Shown here one piece after another: positions 26,171-34,770 of a stretch of 64,000 bases of DNA. Location: positions 62,001 through 126,000 of the forward strand of contig NZ_JBJQOQ010000012.1 of the NCBI RefSeq assembly GCF_046036945.1, read 5' to 3'. The stretch comes from Brevibacillus_C sp046036945. Lineage in GTDB: Bacteria; Bacillota; Bacilli; Brevibacillales; Brevibacillaceae. The position numbers were made by a program, and so were the translations under genes. The notes beneath the pieces are model-generated. The model did not search any database and was not told where the DNA came from. It saw only the letters and a list, made by a program, of their open reading frames with translations. The first letter of the stretch is position 1; each line of letters begins with the position of its first letter.

Positions 26171-27193
26171 TCAGGGCGATTTTTGCCATCTCCAAACCAT
26201 GGCGATCAGCAGGAAGACGCCCAAGTAAGCGGCAATGGTCAGCAGGCTGGTTTCGTACCATCCGCCGAGCTGCGGCAGAAAGGCACAGAAGGCTGTCAAC
26301 CCGGCCATCGACAGCAGCACCGGAGCGGGGCGCAGGTCAAACTGGTCGACGATCGGCATCGCCAGTGCACAGAACCACAGGGCGACAACCATGATCGACT
26401 GGGCGCCGGCAAGCAGACTGAAGAGGGAGCTGCCTCCGGAAAAGAGCGAACCCACCGTATCGAGCAGCGGCTGAGTGGAATTGTTTACGTCGTGCCAGTG
26501 TGCCAGGATTGCCAGATGGTCAAGCAGGAGAATCGCCGTAAACAGGAGTCCGCCCAAAATCACGCCGCGGCGTGCGGCAGGAGCATTGCCGCTGTCTTGG
26601 GTGAGCGAGACCAGGACAGGCAGGCAGAACAACAGATGCAGACAGACGTAGAGCAGGGCGTGCCACAGCCACGAACCGCTCCACTGGTAAGCAAGGCTGG
26701 GCAGCGGGATATAGCGCTGATGGAGTAACAGGGCGAGCGGAATGAGCAGCCCAAGCAGGACAAGTACCCCGGCGGCGGTGGCGAGTTGTTTCCGTCCCTT
26801 GATTGCCAGCCAGGCTGCGATGGCAGTAAACAGGACAGCACCGCCGGCCGCGGGAAACAAAAAGACATGCTGCAGCTGACTCGCTTGCTGCGAAATAGCC
26901 GTCCCGGCCACGCCAAACAAGATGAGACAGAGGAACAGGGCCGCGATCGGTCCTGCGTTCGGGCCGAACAGCCACGAACAGAAATCGAACAGACTGGTAA
27001 ACTGCCGCCTTGCCGCCCATCTGATTACCAGCCATGAGCTCCCGCAGAGGACTGCTCCGGACAGCAGCAGGCCAATCGTGCCCCATGTGCCGTATAAGGA
27101 GAAAAAACGCATGGTTTCAAACCCGCTTATGTAATTGGCTCCAAGTGCGGCTCCGGCATATAGTACCGCAATCCGCCATGTTTCGTGACGCAT
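26171..27193 (-). CDS. YkvI-like membrane transporter
   Basis: 340 residues with about ten hydrophobic segments. The N-terminus (AVLYAGAALGANYISGFETM, then FFSLYGTWGTIGLLLSGAV) has the unwound first-helix pattern (G-A-x-x-x-S-G-x-E) of the LeuT-like YkvI family. Bacillales genomes encode several YkvI proteins of unproven substrate, probably amino acids. It precedes dat on the same strand, so D-amino acid handling is possible but speculative. It is divergent from mntR. Confidence 0.75.
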   Translation of the reverse strand: MRHETWRIAVLYAGAALGANYISGFETMRFFSLYGTWGTIGLLLSGAVLCGSSWLVIRWAARRQFTSLFDFCSWLFGPNAGPIAALFLCLILFGVAGTAISQQASQLQHVFLFPAAGGAVLFTAIAAWLAIKGRKQLATAAGVLVLLGLLIPLALLLHQRYIPLPSLAYQWSGSWLWHALLYVCLHLLFCLPVLVSLTQDSGNAPAARRGVILGGLLFTAILLLDHLAILAHWHDVNNSTQPLLDTVGSLFSGGSSLFSLLAGAQSIMVVALWFCALAMPIVDQFDLRPAPVLLSMAGLTAFCAFLPQLGGWYETSLLTIAAYLGVFLLIAMVWRWQKSP

Positions 27194-27413
27194 GCCATCC
27201 TCCTCCTAAGGGCAAATCAACGTGAACTCTAAGCGCCAGCATTCGGCAGGCAGCCGAATCTTGCGAACTTTGCTTGACCAAACTTGGTACAAGTGTATGA
27301 GGAAAGAGGCTGAATTCAGAACAGCTGTCGGGAAAAATGGATCGTCACCGCGGTGAATCCGCTGCCGGCTTTGGCGAATTTGGGGCAAATTGGCGAAAAA
27401 GACGACGTAAGCC

Positions 27414-27443
27414 TTGCATCTTCGCTTACCTGCACGGTAAGAT
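27414..27443 (+). promoter_or_regulatory. Candidate sigma-A promoter of mntR
   Basis: TTGCAT (27414–27419) and TAAGAT (27438–27443) are 18 bases apart, about 50 bases before the mntR start. Confidence 0.4.
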
Positions 27444-27492
27444 AGAATTATCGGCTTTTGCGGTCGATCACGGTTGAAACGAGGGATGATCA

Positions 27493-27921
27493 GTGCCAAC
27501 ACCCAGTATGGAAGACTATTTGGAAAAAATTTACAATTTAATCGAAGAAAAAGGATACGCTCGTGTCTCCGATATCGCGGAAGCATTGGAAGTTCACCCC
27601 TCTTCCGTAACAAAGATGGTGCAAAAGCTCGATAAGGACAAGTACCTTGTCTACGAGAAATACCGCGGACTAGTACTGACACAAAAAGGGAAAAAGATCG
27701 GAAAACGCCTGGTCGACCGCCATACGCTGCTGGAGGATTTTTTGCGGATGATTGGCGTCGACGAGGAACATATCTATAAGGACGTTGAGGGAATCGAGCA
27801 CCACCTCAGTTGGGAATCCATTACTTGTATCGAATACTTGGTTCAGTATTTTCATATGGACTCGGAGCGCAGTGAAGAATTGAAGCGAATTCGGTTGGAA
27901 GACGAAGCAAAAGAAGAATAA
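27493..27921 (+). CDS. mntR: Manganese-dependent transcriptional repressor MntR
   Basis: 142 residues, identical in length to B. subtilis MntR, starting at GTG. The N-terminal winged helix has ARVSDIAEALEVHPSSVTKM. All metal ligands known from B. subtilis fall at the same positions: D8, E11, H77, E99, E102 and H103. It binds Mn(II) and represses manganese uptake genes, none of which are adjacent. Upstream lies a candidate promoter, downstream a strong terminator. The position between lipM and the patatin gene is conserved in B. subtilis. Confidence 0.97.
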   Translation: MPTPSMEDYLEKIYNLIEEKGYARVSDIAEALEVHPSSVTKMVQKLDKDKYLVYEKYRGLVLTQKGKKIGKRLVDRHTLLEDFLRMIGVDEEHIYKDVEGIEHHLSWESITCIEYLVQYFHMDSERSEELKRIRLEDEAKEE

Positions 27922-27932
27922 TGCTCAGATCG

Positions 27933-27970
27933 CGCCGAGCCTGCCTCCAAGCAGGCTGGCGTTTTTTTTT
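27933..27970 (+). terminator. Terminator after mntR
   Basis: CGCC-G-AGCCTGC pairs with GCAGGCT-GGCG and is followed by nine to ten T residues. Confidence 0.9.
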
Positions 27971-28024
27971 GCATTTGACAAGTTTCGACAGGATAAGATG
28001 GAAGTAAACGGGGAGGTGGTGTCG

Positions 28025-28948
28025 ATGAAGACTGACGCTGTCTTTGAAGGCGGCGGCGTAAAGGGGATCGCTTTCATCGGAGCTATCTCGGTTATGGAGG
28101 AGCACGGTTTTGAGTGGCACAGGCTATCCGGCACATCGGCCGGGTCAATCGTAGCCGCCCTGCTTAGCGCCGGGTACAACAGCCAGGAACTGATCCCCGT
28201 CTTCCAGCGGTTAAACTACCTTTCATTCCTGCAGCAGAGAGGCTTGGCCCGGCTGCCGTACATCGGAGGGATCGCCGGACTGCTGTTCAAAGAGGGAATC
28301 TATCCCAGCGACAACATTGAAAAGTTCGTCGATGAACTTCTCACCCGAAAGGGGATCCGCGTTTTCGGGGATTTGCCGGGCGGGAAGCTGCGGATTATCG
28401 CCTCCGACATTACTGCCGGGAAAATGCTGATTTTTCCTGATGACCTGACCGACTTTGACCTCGATCCCGACAACTTTCCGATTGCTCGCGCTGTCCGCAT
28501 GAGCTGTTCGATTCCGTATTTTTTTTATCCTTACCGAATGAAGAAAAATGGCGGTTTTCACTATATTGTGGACGGCGGACTCTTGAGCAACTTTCCTGTC
28601 TGGCTGTTCGACGGCCCGGGTTTGCCGGAATGGCCGGCATTTGGGTTTCGTCTGGCGAACAAGGCAGCTATGGGGGAGAAGAGTAAAATCAGAGGTTTGA
28701 TATCTTTCTCCAAAGCGCTCCTGACGACCATGCTGGATGCGCATGACCGCTTTCACATTGAACACAACAGCGCCGTCCGGACCGTCTTTATTCCGACTCT
28801 GGGAGTTAGAACCACACAGTTTAACCTGTCGGAAGCGAAGCGGCTTGAACTCATCGCCAGCGGGAGAAAGGCAGCAGAGGCCTTTTTGCAAACGTGGAGT
28901 TTTCTGGAGTACTGCAAAAGGTTCCGCAACCATCCCCCAAATGCGTAA
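28025..28948 (+). CDS. Patatin-like phospholipase (YqhO type)
   Basis: 307 residues from the ATG at 28025 (GGGGAGGTGG upstream). The patatin catalytic features are present: the oxyanion loop FEGGGVKGIAF (residues 7–17), the nucleophile elbow SGTSAGS with Ser38, and the catalytic Asp in VDGGLL in the middle of the protein. Such proteins are cytosolic or membrane-associated lipid acyl hydrolases. The gene order mntR–yqhO–yqhP is as in B. subtilis. A symmetric hairpin follows the stop. Confidence 0.92.
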   Translation: MKTDAVFEGGGVKGIAFIGAISVMEEHGFEWHRLSGTSAGSIVAALLSAGYNSQELIPVFQRLNYLSFLQQRGLARLPYIGGIAGLLFKEGIYPSDNIEKFVDELLTRKGIRVFGDLPGGKLRIIASDITAGKMLIFPDDLTDFDLDPDNFPIARAVRMSCSIPYFFYPYRMKKNGGFHYIVDGGLLSNFPVWLFDGPGLPEWPAFGFRLANKAAMGEKSKIRGLISFSKALLTTMLDAHDRFHIEHNSAVRTVFIPTLGVRTTQFNLSEAKRLELIASGRKAAEAFLQTWSFLEYCKRFRNHPPNA

Positions 28949-28970
28949 AGGCTGCCCCAATGGGCAGCCT
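28949..28970. terminator. Symmetric hairpin between convergent genes
   Basis: A perfect 9-bp stem AGGCTGCCC/GGGCAGCCT with a CAAT loop lies between the convergent patatin and yqhP genes. Its leftward tail is TTTACG, so it probably ends both transcripts, though weakly. Confidence 0.5.
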
Positions 28971-28987
28971 ATTCCATCTTCGTGGAT

Positions 28988-29332
28988 TCAATGGTATATT
29001 TTTGGTTCCTTCCCGGGGTTCTCTTCATCCTCAGCCTTCTGCTTTCCCTTGCTTCCCTCAATGACGTGAAAGGGATGGTCCCGGCGGGATGCAGTACTCC
29101 TCTTGGCGGAAGAACGGAGTTGCTTGACCGGTTGTTTTGCATTCCTCTTGAAACCTTGCTTGCGCGGCAGAAACTTTCCCGTTTTCAGGTAGTTGTTCAC
29201 GAAAAACAGGATAAGCGCAATCATGGCAATGGTCAGAAGGATTTGCAGCGGGTTGGTCACCAGTTGAAAGATGAACCCGATGGCTGCCAGGATCAGCAGC
29301 AGCAGAATGAGCGGATGAATCCGTGTCGGCAT
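28988..29332 (-). CDS. yqhP: YqhP-like membrane protein (SA1362 family)
   Basis: 114 residues from an ATG with GAGGTGAG upstream. Two adjacent transmembrane segments (HPLILLLLILAAIGFIFQLV and LQILLTIAMIALILFFVNNY) are followed by a long basic/acidic cytosolic tail (KQPVKQLRSSAKRSTASRRD). This matches the SA1362/YqhP family of unknown function, found next to yqhQ in Bacillales. It is 34 bases downstream of yqhQ on the same strand. Confidence 0.82.
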   Translation of the reverse strand: MPTRIHPLILLLLILAAIGFIFQLVTNPLQILLTIAMIALILFFVNNYLKTGKFLPRKQGFKRNAKQPVKQLRSSAKRSTASRRDHPFHVIEGSKGKQKAEDEENPGKEPKIYH

Positions 29333-29366
29333 AGAGTCTCACCTCAAGGAAATTGGGAAGTTGCTT

Positions 29367-30308
29367 TCAGCCGGTCGAAGCAAGCTGGTTGGACGACTGC
29401 AAATACTCCTGGTCGCGCTCACGCATCCGGTTAAACGAGGCAATCGCCACTTCCACCTGGCTGTCGTCAGGCTCGCGAGTGGTGATTTTTTGCAGCCACA
29501 AACCGGGATACCCGAGGAAACGCAGAGGGGTATCGCGAAGCCGATTGGTCCACTGCAGCACTTCGTACGACAATCCGATGACGACGGGGAGCAGCCAGAT
29601 TCGCTGGATGACGCGCTCGGTCAGCGTCGTGTAGGGGACCAGCGAGTAGACGATTACCCCGACGATTACCGTAAAGATGAGAAAACTGCTGCCGCAGCGA
29701 TAGTGCAGAGTAGAGAACGACTGAACGTTTCTTACCGTTAATTCTACCCCTGCTTCGTATGCGTTAATCACTTTATGTTCGGCACCGTGGTATTGAAACA
29801 GGCGCTTGATCAACGGTGTTTTGGCGATCAAGCTGATGTACCCCAGCAGCAGGACGATCTTGATGGCACCCTCGACCAGATTTTGCGGGATGCCATCGGG
29901 AACCCAATGGCCAAAAATAATTTTGGCGAGAAAGACGGGTATCAAGGTAAAAGCCAGCTTCCCTACCACAAAGGAGAGGACGCCGACAACGGCAACGCCG
30001 AGCAGCAAGGTAAGTCTGGACGGTCCTTCGGAGCTGCCTTCCTCATCCGATTCCTGACTGTAGCGCTCGCTGGCAAAGTTCAGGTGTTTGGCGCCGTTGG
30101 CACTCGCTTCGATCAATCCCACGATTCCTCGAATGAGCGGGATTTTTTTGAGGCGGGTCGCCCACTTGTATTCCTTGCGTTCATCTTCGTAGTATTCGAT
30201 TTCTTGATTTTTTTTGCGTATGGCCGTGATGGTCACCTTTTTGCCGCCAAACATCACTCCTTCGATGACGGCTTGACCACCGTAGTTGGGTACTTTGGGT
30301 TGAGCCAA
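29367..30308 (-). CDS. yqhQ: DUF1385 family membrane protein YqhQ
   Basis: 313 residues from a TTG start behind AAGGAAGGTGAT. The diagnostic N-terminus PNYGGQAVIEGVMFGGKK, the central YHGAEHKVINAYEAG and RCGSSFLIFTVIVGVIVY match DUF1385, a polytopic membrane family with four to five helices whose role is unknown (the His-rich AEHK segment is invariant). It heads a leftward yqhQ–yqhP unit and is divergent from yqhR, as in B. subtilis. Confidence 0.92.
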   Translation of the reverse strand: MAQPKVPNYGGQAVIEGVMFGGKKVTITAIRKKNQEIEYYEDERKEYKWATRLKKIPLIRGIVGLIEASANGAKHLNFASERYSQESDEEGSSEGPSRLTLLLGVAVVGVLSFVVGKLAFTLIPVFLAKIIFGHWVPDGIPQNLVEGAIKIVLLLGYISLIAKTPLIKRLFQYHGAEHKVINAYEAGVELTVRNVQSFSTLHYRCGSSFLIFTVIVGVIVYSLVPYTTLTERVIQRIWLLPVVIGLSYEVLQWTNRLRDTPLRFLGYPGLWLQKITTREPDDSQVEVAIASFNRMRERDQEYLQSSNQLASTG

Positions 30309-30457
30309 GTGGTATCACCTTCCTTATCCATATTGTAGCGCAAAGTTTCGATGCCTGCTACATACAGATGATTCTTCTTGCGGGAATGAAACGGTCATTG
30401 CGCTTCCCGTGATGTGAAAAATCTTGCCAGGGGCATACTATGCGGGAGGTGATGACG

Positions 30458-30913
30458 ATGAATGCAACGGACAAACGGACTGGCGGCAATCAAGTAGGCA
30501 GCGAGGGCAGCCTGGCAAAAATCCTGGAAGTGGGTTTTTGGGGCGCGATTATTTGGGGCGTGCTGCGGATCGCAGCTCACTTTCTGAATTTTACGCCCTA
30601 CGGTGTGTTCAGCTTTTCCCGCCCGTTTCTCGGCAGAGCGGGAGAACATTCCTGGCAGGGCTTCTTCGCCGGATTGCTGCTCTTGATTATCCTCTCGATC
30701 GCCGCAACGACCATCTTTACGCTGCTGTTGATGAAAATTCGCCACTGGTGGGTCGGACTGATATACGGACTATTGCTCCTGCTCCTATTCGGCCTTTTCT
30801 TTCAGATGGGCAGATGGCGGGCGGAAACGCTGTTTACGGAATTGGGCTGGTTTCTCACCTACGGACTTTTCGTCGGGATGAGCATGACGCTGGAGGAATA
30901 TGATCGAGAGTGA
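30458..30913 (+). CDS. yqhR: YqhR family membrane protein
   Basis: 151 residues from the ATG at 30458 (GGGAGGTGAT upstream). Four transmembrane helices are visible: GFWGAIIWGVLRIAAHFLNF, GFFAGLLLLIILSIAATTIF, WVGLIYGLLLLLLFGLFFQM and LFTELGWFLTYGLFVGMSMT. This matches YqhR, which sits between yqhQ and aroQ in B. subtilis. Function is unknown. It is 64 bases before aroQ and probably co-transcribed with it. Confidence 0.85.
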   Translation: MNATDKRTGGNQVGSEGSLAKILEVGFWGAIIWGVLRIAAHFLNFTPYGVFSFSRPFLGRAGEHSWQGFFAGLLLLIILSIAATTIFTLLLMKIRHWWVGLIYGLLLLLLFGLFFQMGRWRAETLFTELGWFLTYGLFVGMSMTLEEYDRE

Positions 30914-30977
30914 CTATTCAACCCGTTTTTTGGTTGTGGTAAAATGAGGAGAAAAACCTTGAAACGGGAGGACGGCT

Positions 30978-31415
30978 ATGCTTTCTTTGCTGGTGTTGAA
31001 CGGTCCTAATCTGAATTTGCTCGGCAAACGCGAACCTGAGGTGTACGGGGCGGAGACGTTGGAAGATGTCATTGCCCGTCTGGAAAAGCTGGCGGCGGAA
31101 TGCCAGATCAAATTGGAACACCGCCAGTCCAATCACGAAGGGGAGATCATCGACGCGATTCACGCGGCCAAAGGGGTACACGACGGGATCGTGTTGAATC
31201 CGGGAGCCTTTACCCACTACAGCTACGCGATTCGCGACGCCATTGCCGCAGTGGAATTGCCGACGATTGAAGTACATATATCCAATGTCCATGCCAGGGA
31301 AGAGTTTCGCCATCATTCTGTCATCTCGGCTGTAACGGTCGGGCAGATCGTCGGGCTGGGGACAGACGGGTACGAATGGGCCGTCCGTGCGCTGATCAGG
31401 CGGCTTGGCAAGTAA
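30978..31415 (+). CDS. aroQ: 3-dehydroquinate dehydratase, type II
   Basis: 145 residues, standard for the type II enzyme. It shows NGPNLNLLGKREPEVYG (with the catalytic Tyr and Arg), HRQSNHEGEIID, LNPGAFTHYSYAIRDA, and VHISNVHAREEFRHHS with the catalytic His. It dehydrates 3-dehydroquinate in the shikimate pathway. It follows yqhR and precedes the Xaa-Pro peptidase by 35 bases. Confidence 0.96.
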   Translation: MLSLLVLNGPNLNLLGKREPEVYGAETLEDVIARLEKLAAECQIKLEHRQSNHEGEIIDAIHAAKGVHDGIVLNPGAFTHYSYAIRDAIAAVELPTIEVHISNVHAREEFRHHSVISAVTVGQIVGLGTDGYEWAVRALIRRLGK

Positions 31416-31450
31416 GCTGGGGCTGTCTTCTGAAAGGGGAGCGTAAACTG

Positions 31451-32524
31451 ATGCAGCATCGATTACAAGCATTGCGCAAAGCGTTAACAGAATGGCAGGC
31501 GGACGCCATCATTACGGGAAAACCGGTAAACCGGCGCTACATCAGCGGATTTACCGGTTCTGCGGGTTGGGTCATCGTCACAGCCCGGGATGCCGTGCTG
31601 TTGACGGACTTTCGCTACATCGACCAGGCCAAATCGGAAGCGCCCGATTTTCGGGTGATCAACCACGAACGGGATGAAAAAGCCGCTATCTACAAGCAGC
31701 TCCAGGAACTTGGGGTAAAGCGGTTAGCGTTTGAAAAAGCGCACATCACCTTCGCCACCTATGAGGAGTGGAGCCAGGTGTTCGGCGGAGTAGAGCTTGT
31801 TCCTGTCGCCGGGGTGTTTGAACAAATACGGGCCGTCAAGGACGAGGACGAGCTGAAGGTCGTCAGAGAGGCAGTGCGGATTGCCGACGAGGCGTTTACA
31901 CACATTCTCTCCTACATCAGGCCGGGCGTGCGGGAGCTGGACATCGCTCTTGAGCTGGAATTTTTCATGCGCAAACAAGGGGCTGCCTCTTCCTCCTTTG
32001 ACATTATCGTAGCTTCCGGCCAACGCGGCGCTCTTCCGCATGGAGCCGCCAGTGAAAAAGAGATCGCGGCGGGCGAGCTGGTGACGCTGGATTACGGAGC
32101 CCTGTACAAAGGATACTGTTCTGACATCACGCGGACAGTCGCTGTCGGAGAGCCGCCCGCCAAGATGCGCGAAATCTACGAGATTGTCCTTGAGGCACAG
32201 TTGAATGGAGTGGGCAGCATCAAATCGGGGATGACCGGAAAAGAGGCGGACGCGCTGACCCGCGACATCATTGCGGCAGCAGGATACGGCGCCGAATTTG
32301 GACACAGTACCGGCCACGGCTTCGGCCTGGAGGTTCACGAAGCCCCCAGTCTGGCGATGTCCAGCCAAACCGTACTGAAGCCGGGCATGCTGGTCACCGT
32401 GGAACCGGGCATTTACCTCAGCGGGGTTGGCGGCGTCCGGATCGAAGACGATGTGCTGATCACGGAAAGCGGTTGTGAAATCCTCACAAAATCACCAAAA
32501 GAGTTGCTCATTTTGCCTGTCTAA
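31451..32524 (+). CDS. yqhT: Xaa-Pro dipeptidase/aminopeptidase (YqhT type, M24)
   Basis: 357 residues from the ATG at 31451, with AAAGGGGAG upstream. The N-terminal creatinase-like domain (TGKPVNRRYISGFTGSAGWV) is followed by the M24 'pita-bread' domain. The two-metal ligands are all visible: the Asp pair in LDYGALYKGYCSDITRT, the His in FGHSTGHGFGLEVHE, and Glu in VEPGIY and VRIEDDVLI. It removes N-terminal residues in front of proline. The order aroQ–yqhT–efp is conserved, and polyproline peptides link it thematically to EF-P. Confidence 0.93.
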   Translation: MQHRLQALRKALTEWQADAIITGKPVNRRYISGFTGSAGWVIVTARDAVLLTDFRYIDQAKSEAPDFRVINHERDEKAAIYKQLQELGVKRLAFEKAHITFATYEEWSQVFGGVELVPVAGVFEQIRAVKDEDELKVVREAVRIADEAFTHILSYIRPGVRELDIALELEFFMRKQGAASSSFDIIVASGQRGALPHGAASEKEIAAGELVTLDYGALYKGYCSDITRTVAVGEPPAKMREIYEIVLEAQLNGVGSIKSGMTGKEADALTRDIIAAAGYGAEFGHSTGHGFGLEVHEAPSLAMSSQTVLKPGMLVTVEPGIYLSGVGGVRIEDDVLITESGCEILTKSPKELLILPV

Positions 32525-32564
32525 TTTATACTATTGATGTTTATGATCTTTTAGGGGGACTACC

Positions 32565-33122
32565 ATGATTTCAGTAAATGACTTTCGTACTGGGTTAACG
32601 ATCGAAGTGGATGGCAATATTTTCCAAGTGATTGAGTTCCAACACGTGAAACCGGGTAAAGGGGCTGCTTTTGTCCGCTCCAAACTGCGCAACCTGCGCA
32701 ACGGAAACGTGACCGAGATGACCTTCCGCGGCGGCGAAAAGGTAAATCCGGCCCGCATTGAAACCAACACGATGCAGTACCTCTACGGCAGCGGCGACGA
32801 GTACACCTTCATGAATACGGAAACGTTCGAGCAGATCACATTTACCCGCAAACAGATCGAGCGCGAACTTCAATTCCTGAAAGAAAACATGAACGTCCAA
32901 GTCATGCAGTACAACGGCGAGACGATCGGCATCCAGCTTCCCAATACGGTCGAGCTGGTCGTGACCGAATGTGAACCCGGGGTCAAAGGGGATACGGCGA
33001 CGGGGGCGACCAAGAAAGCGACGCTGGAAACCGGTTTTGTCGTCAACGTTCCGCTGTTCGTCAACGAAGGAGACAAATTGATCATCGATACCCGTTCGGA
33101 ATCGTACGTTTCCCGGGCATAA
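32565..33122 (+). CDS. efp: Translation elongation factor P
   Basis: 185 residues, canonical. The modifiable loop lysine K32 lies in HVKPGKGAAF, as in B. subtilis EF-P, where K32 carries a 5-aminopentanol group. Domains I–III end with the usual VNEGDKLIIDTRSESYVSRA. It rescues ribosomes stalled on polyproline. AGGGGGA precedes the ATG and a terminator follows. Confidence 0.98.
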   Translation: MISVNDFRTGLTIEVDGNIFQVIEFQHVKPGKGAAFVRSKLRNLRNGNVTEMTFRGGEKVNPARIETNTMQYLYGSGDEYTFMNTETFEQITFTRKQIERELQFLKENMNVQVMQYNGETIGIQLPNTVELVVTECEPGVKGDTATGATKKATLETGFVVNVPLFVNEGDKLIIDTRSESYVSRA

Positions 33123-33154
33123 ATCACGTTCTCCTGGTAAACCAAGAAACGAAG

Positions 33155-33191
33155 AAAGCAGTTGGCCGGCATCAAAGCGCCAACTGCTTTT
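33155..33191. terminator. Terminator between efp and the leftward small gene
   Basis: AAAGCAGTTGGC pairs with GCCAACTGCTTT around a 12-nt loop; T-rich on the right and A-rich on the left, so usable in both directions. Confidence 0.8.
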
Positions 33192-33214
33192 CCTGTTTTT
33201 GGACCAACATCGCC

Positions 33215-33442
33215 TCAGCCGAGGAGCTCCCGAATTTTTGCCTCTTTTGCTCGCCGTTCTTCCTGATCGGCCAAATCGTATTTTTTCAATGCATGAAACA
33301 GTTCATTCAAGCAGGGCTGCGGCATATCCGCCGCAAGGGCCGACCTGATCTGCCGAACCAAATCTTCAGGCAAGTGCGGCACTTGCTGCTCCAATTTGTT
33401 GCACACATCTTCAAAGGTGTGATCAAGCTTGCATTCTCCCAT
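33215..33442 (-). CDS. Small helical protein of unknown function
   Basis: 75 residues with a strong AAGGAGG upstream of its ATG. The sequence is acidic and helical (HTFEDVCNKLEQQVPHLPED, then MPQPCLNELFHALKKYDLAD), with two cysteines and a third near the start. No membrane segment or known motif. The strong ribosome-binding site and codon usage similar to neighbours support a real gene. It lies immediately downstream of the DUF441 gene on the same strand. Confidence 0.65.
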   Translation of the reverse strand: MGECKLDHTFEDVCNKLEQQVPHLPEDLVRQIRSALAADMPQPCLNELFHALKKYDLADQEERRAKEAKIRELLG

Positions 33443-33545
33443 CGCTAACGCCTCCTTGTTCCAGCGTGACAGACCCCCGTAGCCGGAGGATTCCGGCAGT
33501 TAGTCAAACTATAACACGTTTCATCCGACGCTGGTAGTCTGCGCT

Positions 33546-34016
33546 TTAATGCCATTTCGTCAGCCAGGCAAGCAACTTGAGAAAAAAAGCCGTAATGCCG
33601 GCAGCCATCAGCGGCCCGACGGGAATGCCGCGAAAAAAAACGATGCCGACAATCGAACCGATGACCAAACCGACGATGAGCTGCGGATCTGCGCGCAGCA
33701 TCTCTAATCCTTTCCCGTTCATATAGGTAGCGAGGGCGCCGCCCGCCAAGGCCAATAGGCCGATCACGGTTGTGAACAACGGGGCAACATCCTTCCACGA
33801 GACCTTTTCGCTGGCGAACGGCACCAGGACGGATATCGTCAAAAACAGCAGACCCAGTTCCATCCCGCGCCGCTCAACGGTCGGAAAGTAACGGTCGAGC
33901 GCCGTCAGCTTCAAGACGAGCAGCATGCTGGCCGCCGTCGCGATGATCGGGGAGCGGCCTACCAAACCTACAATAATAAGGATGACGAGCATTACTTCGC
34001 CTGACAACATCTGCAT
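33546..34016 (-). CDS. DUF441/UPF0756 membrane protein (YtwI type)
   Basis: About 156 residues with four hydrophobic segments (VMLVILIIVGLVGRSPIIAT, MELGLLFLTISVLVPFA, FTTVIGLLALAGGALATYMN, VGLVIGSIVGIVFFRGIPVG). The last carries the family's FFRGIPVGPLMAAGI. I placed the start at the ATG at 34016 because upstream codons overlap comB and are not family-like; 34010 is the alternative. Function is unknown. It follows comB on the same strand and may be co-transcribed. Confidence 0.85.
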   Translation of the reverse strand: MQMLSGEVMLVILIIVGLVGRSPIIATAASMLLVLKLTALDRYFPTVERRGMELGLLFLTISVLVPFASEKVSWKDVAPLFTTVIGLLALAGGALATYMNGKGLEMLRADPQLIVGLVIGSIVGIVFFRGIPVGPLMAAGITAFFLKLLAWLTKWH

Positions 34017-34053
34017 CCTGATCGAACCCCTGTCCTTTTCCTGCTGATACAGG

Positions 34054-34770
34054 TTATGAGACAAGGCTGGGGAGTATGCGTTTTTCCTTTACGACGGGTA
34101 CGATCGGATAAAGGTCAACCTGGCTGCAGAACCGAATATCCTCTACGCAGTTGTGCTGCACGAGACGCCTGCCTGTCACCGACGAAAACAGCATGTCGGG
34201 AAGCTTGCCGGCAGCATGCAGGTAGCCGGCAGCCAATACTTCGCCAAGATCGCTGACCGCAGCCGTGGGGACAGCCTGTTTGATCGAAGACACCATACAG
34301 CCCGCGGCCAGGCCGTCTTCCAGTGCGAAAACCTGCCGGGTGCCGGCACAGTACAGGGTGATGTCCACCTGACTGTCGAGCGCCTTTTTGACACAAGCCG
34401 AAGCGTTTAAAAAACAGCCGATCATCAGCACCTCAGCCCGCTCCGCCTTTTGAATCGCCCGGGTCCCGTTGGTCGTGGTCAGCACCAGCGTTTTTCCCGC
34501 GTGGTTCAGCCGGTTAAGCTGGGTCGGAGAGTTGCTGTAGTCGAAGTCGGCGATTTTTTTGCAGTAGCGTTCGCCGGCCAAGACGACACCTTCCCCCCGC
34601 AATGCGTTTGCCTGGCCGATCGTTTCGACCGGCACGATCTGTGAAAATCCGCTGCCGAGCGCGGTCACGATCGTACTGGCGCAGCGAAGGACGTCGATCA
34701 CGACCACGATCCGGCCGCGAATTTGTTCGTGACGAATCTCTTCGACCGTTCCGACAACCTCTACTCGCAT
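34054..34770 (-). CDS. comB: 2-phosphosulfolactate phosphatase
   Basis: 238 residues. Family motifs: VIDVLRCASTIVTALGSG near residue 24, VVLAGERYCKKIADFDYSNS, LTTTNGTRAIQKAERAEVLM and FALEDGLAAGCM. It dephosphorylates 2-phosphosulfolactate to sulfolactate, the step after ComA. Its start overlaps the end of comA by 10 bases, so they are translationally coupled. In methanogens the pathway leads to coenzyme M; in B. subtilis the homologues YitC/YitD make sulfolactate stored in spores, which fits this sporulation-rich window. Confidence 0.93.
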   Translation of the reverse strand: MRVEVVGTVEEIRHEQIRGRIVVVIDVLRCASTIVTALGSGFSQIVPVETIGQANALRGEGVVLAGERYCKKIADFDYSNSPTQLNRLNHAGKTLVLTTTNGTRAIQKAERAEVLMIGCFLNASACVKKALDSQVDITLYCAGTRQVFALEDGLAAGCMVSSIKQAVPTAAVSDLGEVLAAGYLHAAGKLPDMLFSSVTGRRLVQHNCVEDIRFCSQVDLYPIVPVVKEKRILPSLVS

